From an uncultured Clostridia bacterium (GTDB taxonomy: Bacteria > Bacillota > Clostridia > UMGS1810): a stretch of DNA of 64,000 nt. Under the pieces are notes generated by a model that was not told the origin of the DNA, ran no database searches, and saw only the letters and a program-made list of their open reading frames with translations. Of this stretch, positions 61,997-64,000 are shown in pieces. The number at the start of each line of letters is the position of its first letter. Within the stretch, counting starts at the first letter, position 1. Both the position numbers and the translations under genes were made by a program. The stretch lies in the NCBI GenBank assembly GCA_934454585.1, contig CAKSFP010000015.1:10430-74429 (forward strand). Reading direction: 5' to 3'.

Positions 61997-62604
61997 CGGC
62001 AGAACACGATAGTACAAATCCTGAAGTTGCTTATAATTCAATCTACCGTGACAAGATGCAGGAAATACAAATGGATTTTTTGGAAGCAGGCGTAAAATGC
62101 GGGCTTGGTCAAAAAGGTTTTGACAATGCTTTGCTAAATGATGATTTTGGTCTGATGATAAGGAGTTGTTTTGTATTAACGGATGCTGAATTTGATGAAA
62201 CACCTATGTATGAGCCGCATCTCTGTGATAGGTGCGGTAAATGTCAAAAGGCTTGTCCCGGTAATGCAATAGCTGATAATGGGGGTGTTGACCCATGGCA
62301 ATGTACGGTTTACTACAACGGTGCAAAAGGAACAAAAAATCCGTTTATGCCTCCTGATGCTTTTGAGGATTTTGATATAATTGCAGGAGAAGCAAAGGTG
62401 ACAGAAGAAACAGCAAGGAAAATTCTCGATCACATATACTTTTATCCTCCGGCACAGCACGCATATCAGTGTTCAATATGCGACAGAGCTTGTGATATTG
62501 CTTGTTATATTAATCTTGAAGAAAAAGGTGTGTTGAGGAAAAAATTCAAAACGCCATTTAGAAAAAGGGATGATTGGAAATTTGACATGATTAGTTTTAA
62601 GTAA
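61928..62604 (+). pseudogene. QueG-like iron-sulphur protein, C-terminal half
   Basis: From about 61930 the frame reads GMAIESDGNIALPQRKHQ, later GLGQKGFDNALLNDDFGL, then a ferredoxin-type cluster CDRCGKCQKACPGNAI and a second set CSICDRACDIACYI, ending at 62604. It is the counterpart of about residues 150-359 of the 60389 protein but quite diverged from it. The N-terminal cofactor-binding half is gone and replaced by the YgjV fragment in another frame. No ribosome site is visible for an internal start. Confidence 0.7.
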
Positions 62605-62695
62605 GCAAGTTATTCATAACCGGATGCAATTGTTCTTGTGAAATAACTTTCTTGCAAATAAATGATACATTATAAGTCTTATGGGAGTGAAAAAG

Positions 62696-63679
62696 ATGAA
62701 AGCAATACTTGTAAATGATGACAGAAGTTTGAGATGGGACGATGTACCCAATCCGCAACTTAAAAATGACGAGGTGCTAGTTGAAATTCATGCGGCTGCG
62801 CTTAACCGAGCTGATTTGATGCAGCGTGAGGGTGACTATCCGCCGCCGGAGGGATGCCCGGAGTGGATGGGACTTGAAATTGCCGGCGTAATAACCGAAA
62901 TGGGTGATGAGGCAAAGGCAAAGTCAAATTGGAAGCTTGGCGACAGAGTATGTGCGCTTTTGGGTGGAGGGGGATATGCGGAATATGCCGCTGTTAAGTA
63001 CGATATGCTTATGCCTGTTCCAAAGGGGTGCACAATGGAGGAAGCAGCCGCTATACCCGAGGCTTTTGCGACTGCATATCTAAATCTGTTTATAGAGGGC
63101 GGAATAAAGGAAGGCAACACTTTGCTTATGAATGCCGGTGCTTCGGGGCTTGCAAGCGTAATAATCCCGATGGCAAAAGCTTTTGGAGTGAGGGTTATTA
63201 CTACGGTATTAACTGATGAAATTGCAAACTCAATAAGTCACTTGAATGCCGATCGGATTGTGGTAACAACAAAAGAAGATATCGCGCAGGTGCTCAAGGA
63301 AGAACTTGATAACGGTCATGGTGTTGATGTTGCAATCGACTGTCTTGGCGGCGAGGTAATGGGTAAGTGTATTCATTATCTTACACATGGCGCAAGATGG
63401 ATTATGATTGCGGCTCTTGCCGGACAAAAAACAGAAATCGATTTGAAAAACATTTATGTGAGAAATGTAAGAATAATCGGCAGTACATTGCGTTCAAGAA
63501 CCCCGAAGGTTAAAGCACAGATTCTTGCGGATTTGGTTAGAGATGTTTTCCCGAAGATAGAGAGCGGCGTGGTTAAACCGACCATTTACAAAACGATGCC
63601 TATAACTGAGGCCGATGCAGCCCACGATATACTCTATAGAGGTCAAAATGTCGGCAAGGTAGTATTGACAGTAAAATAA
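62696..63679 (+). CDS. Quinone oxidoreductase-like medium-chain reductase
   Basis: NAD(P)H-dependent oxidoreductase of 327 residues of the zinc-free quinone-oxidoreductase (QOR/PIG3-like) branch. Landmarks are the N-terminal GroES-like fold (HAAALNRADLMQREGDYPPP, MGLEIAGVI) and the Rossmann region (LLMNAGASGLASVIIPMAKA). The ending ITEADAAHDILYRGQNVGKV is typical of the branch. GGGAGTG upstream supports ATG 62696 over the in-frame ATG 62681. It is preceded by about 90 bp of non-coding DNA after the QueG-like fragment and followed by a terminator. The physiological substrate is unknown. Confidence 0.9.
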   Translation: MKAILVNDDRSLRWDDVPNPQLKNDEVLVEIHAAALNRADLMQREGDYPPPEGCPEWMGLEIAGVITEMGDEAKAKSNWKLGDRVCALLGGGGYAEYAAVKYDMLMPVPKGCTMEEAAAIPEAFATAYLNLFIEGGIKEGNTLLMNAGASGLASVIIPMAKAFGVRVITTVLTDEIANSISHLNADRIVVTTKEDIAQVLKEELDNGHGVDVAIDCLGGEVMGKCIHYLTHGARWIMIAALAGQKTEIDLKNIYVRNVRIIGSTLRSRTPKVKAQILADLVRDVFPKIESGVVKPTIYKTMPITEADAAHDILYRGQNVGKVVLTVK

Positions 63680-63699
63680 TATAGAACACACGACCATGC

Positions 63700-63745
63700 A
63701 GCCAAAGACTGTCCCGCGTTCGTGGCAATCTTTGGCTTTCTTTGC
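63700..63745 (+). terminator. Terminator-like hairpin after the oxidoreductase
   Basis: AGCCAAAGA (63700-63708) and TCTTTGGCT (63729-63737) form a 9-bp stem with a 20-nt loop followed by TTCTTTG. It could end the oxidoreductase transcript. Confidence 0.55.
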
Positions 63746-63791
63746 CTGGTAAAATGTTTTTGCGACAATCAATTTCTCGGCATACATAATT

Positions 63792-64000
63792 GATTATGAT
63801 GAATATGAGCGCAGCGACAATCCTGATTACCGAAACGGCGTAAAGCACAAGAAATTACGCAGTTCATACGGCAAAATACCAATTGATGTTCCGCAAGACC
63901 GCGACGGAGATTTTGAACCACAAATAGTGCAAAAACGCAAAAAGGACATATCTGCAATAGAGCAAAAAATCATTGCAATGTCGGCTAAAGGCATGACTAC
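63792..64000 (+). mobile_element. IS256-family transposase fragment, cut by window end
   Basis: From 63792 the open frame reads DYDEYERSDNPDYRNGVKHK, then LRSSYGKIPIDVPQDRDGDF and DISAIEQKIIAMSAKGMTT, the characteristic N-terminal third of IS256 (mutator-type) DDE transposases. The first about 40 residues expected before this are not recognisable upstream (63680-63791), so the 5' end is probably truncated. The right part runs off the window, so whether the element is complete there is unknown. Confidence 0.85.

Overview
The window looks like chromosomal DNA from a low-GC, Gram-positive, anaerobic Clostridia-type bacterium, probably a gut or other polysaccharide-degrading environment. The reasons are YesN/YesM-type two-component regulation, LplA/LplB/LplC-type sugar importers, secreted proteins with S-layer homology (SLH) domains, strong AGGAGG ribosome sites, A/T-rich intrinsic terminators and a clostridial-type serine-recombinase element. 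Nearly every gene lies on the + strand. No rRNA, tRNA or CRISPR array was seen.

Region 1 (1-1.9 kb) is gene debris: a minus-strand ThuA/AraC chimera and an AraC-family regulator broken by one amber codon and three homopolymer indels. Region 2 (1.9-32.0 kb) is a complete polysaccharide-utilisation locus. It contains a response regulator and sensor kinase, two permeases and a binding lipoprotein, a secreted protein with a 344-residue tandem duplication, two SLH proteins and two very large parallel beta-helix proteins. These are followed by leaderless enzymes: GH5-like, DUF5107-like, an unassigned TIM-barrel glycosidase, GH130, a truncated GH130, a phosphohexomutase and a broken SGNH esterase. 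A 40-bp near-identical box abuts the -35 element both of the regulator operon and of the transporter operon, and is the best candidate for the YesN-type operator. GH130 phosphorylases usually release mannose-1-phosphate, which the mutase would convert to mannose-6-phosphate, so a beta-mannoside substrate is likely (inference).

Region 3 (about 32.1-39.7 kb) is a mobile element: a small sigma-like protein, a conjugative-transposon-type HTH protein, a structured non-coding stretch, a small conserved protein, three large serine recombinases in tandem, and two further small recombinase-derived ORFs that lack the catalytic serine. A promoter near its right end points into region 4.

Region 4 (39.7-58.3 kb) is a second utilisation locus with the same surface cassette as region 2: secreted binding protein, protein with C-terminal SLH, protein with N-terminal SLH, giant enzyme. 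It adds a binding lipoprotein, two permeases, a second giant GH99/WbsX-like enzyme and a GH2 beta-mannosidase-like enzyme. It has no regulator of its own in the window.

Region 5 (58.3-64.0 kb) mixes intact redox genes (a radical SAM/SPASM maturase, a QueG-like iron-sulphur protein, a quinone oxidoreductase-like protein) with decayed and chimeric genes (SGNH/GH36, cupin, YgjV/QueG-like). It ends in an IS256-family transposase fragment running off the window. Repeated truncation at junctions between unrelated same-strand genes is a notable property of the whole window.
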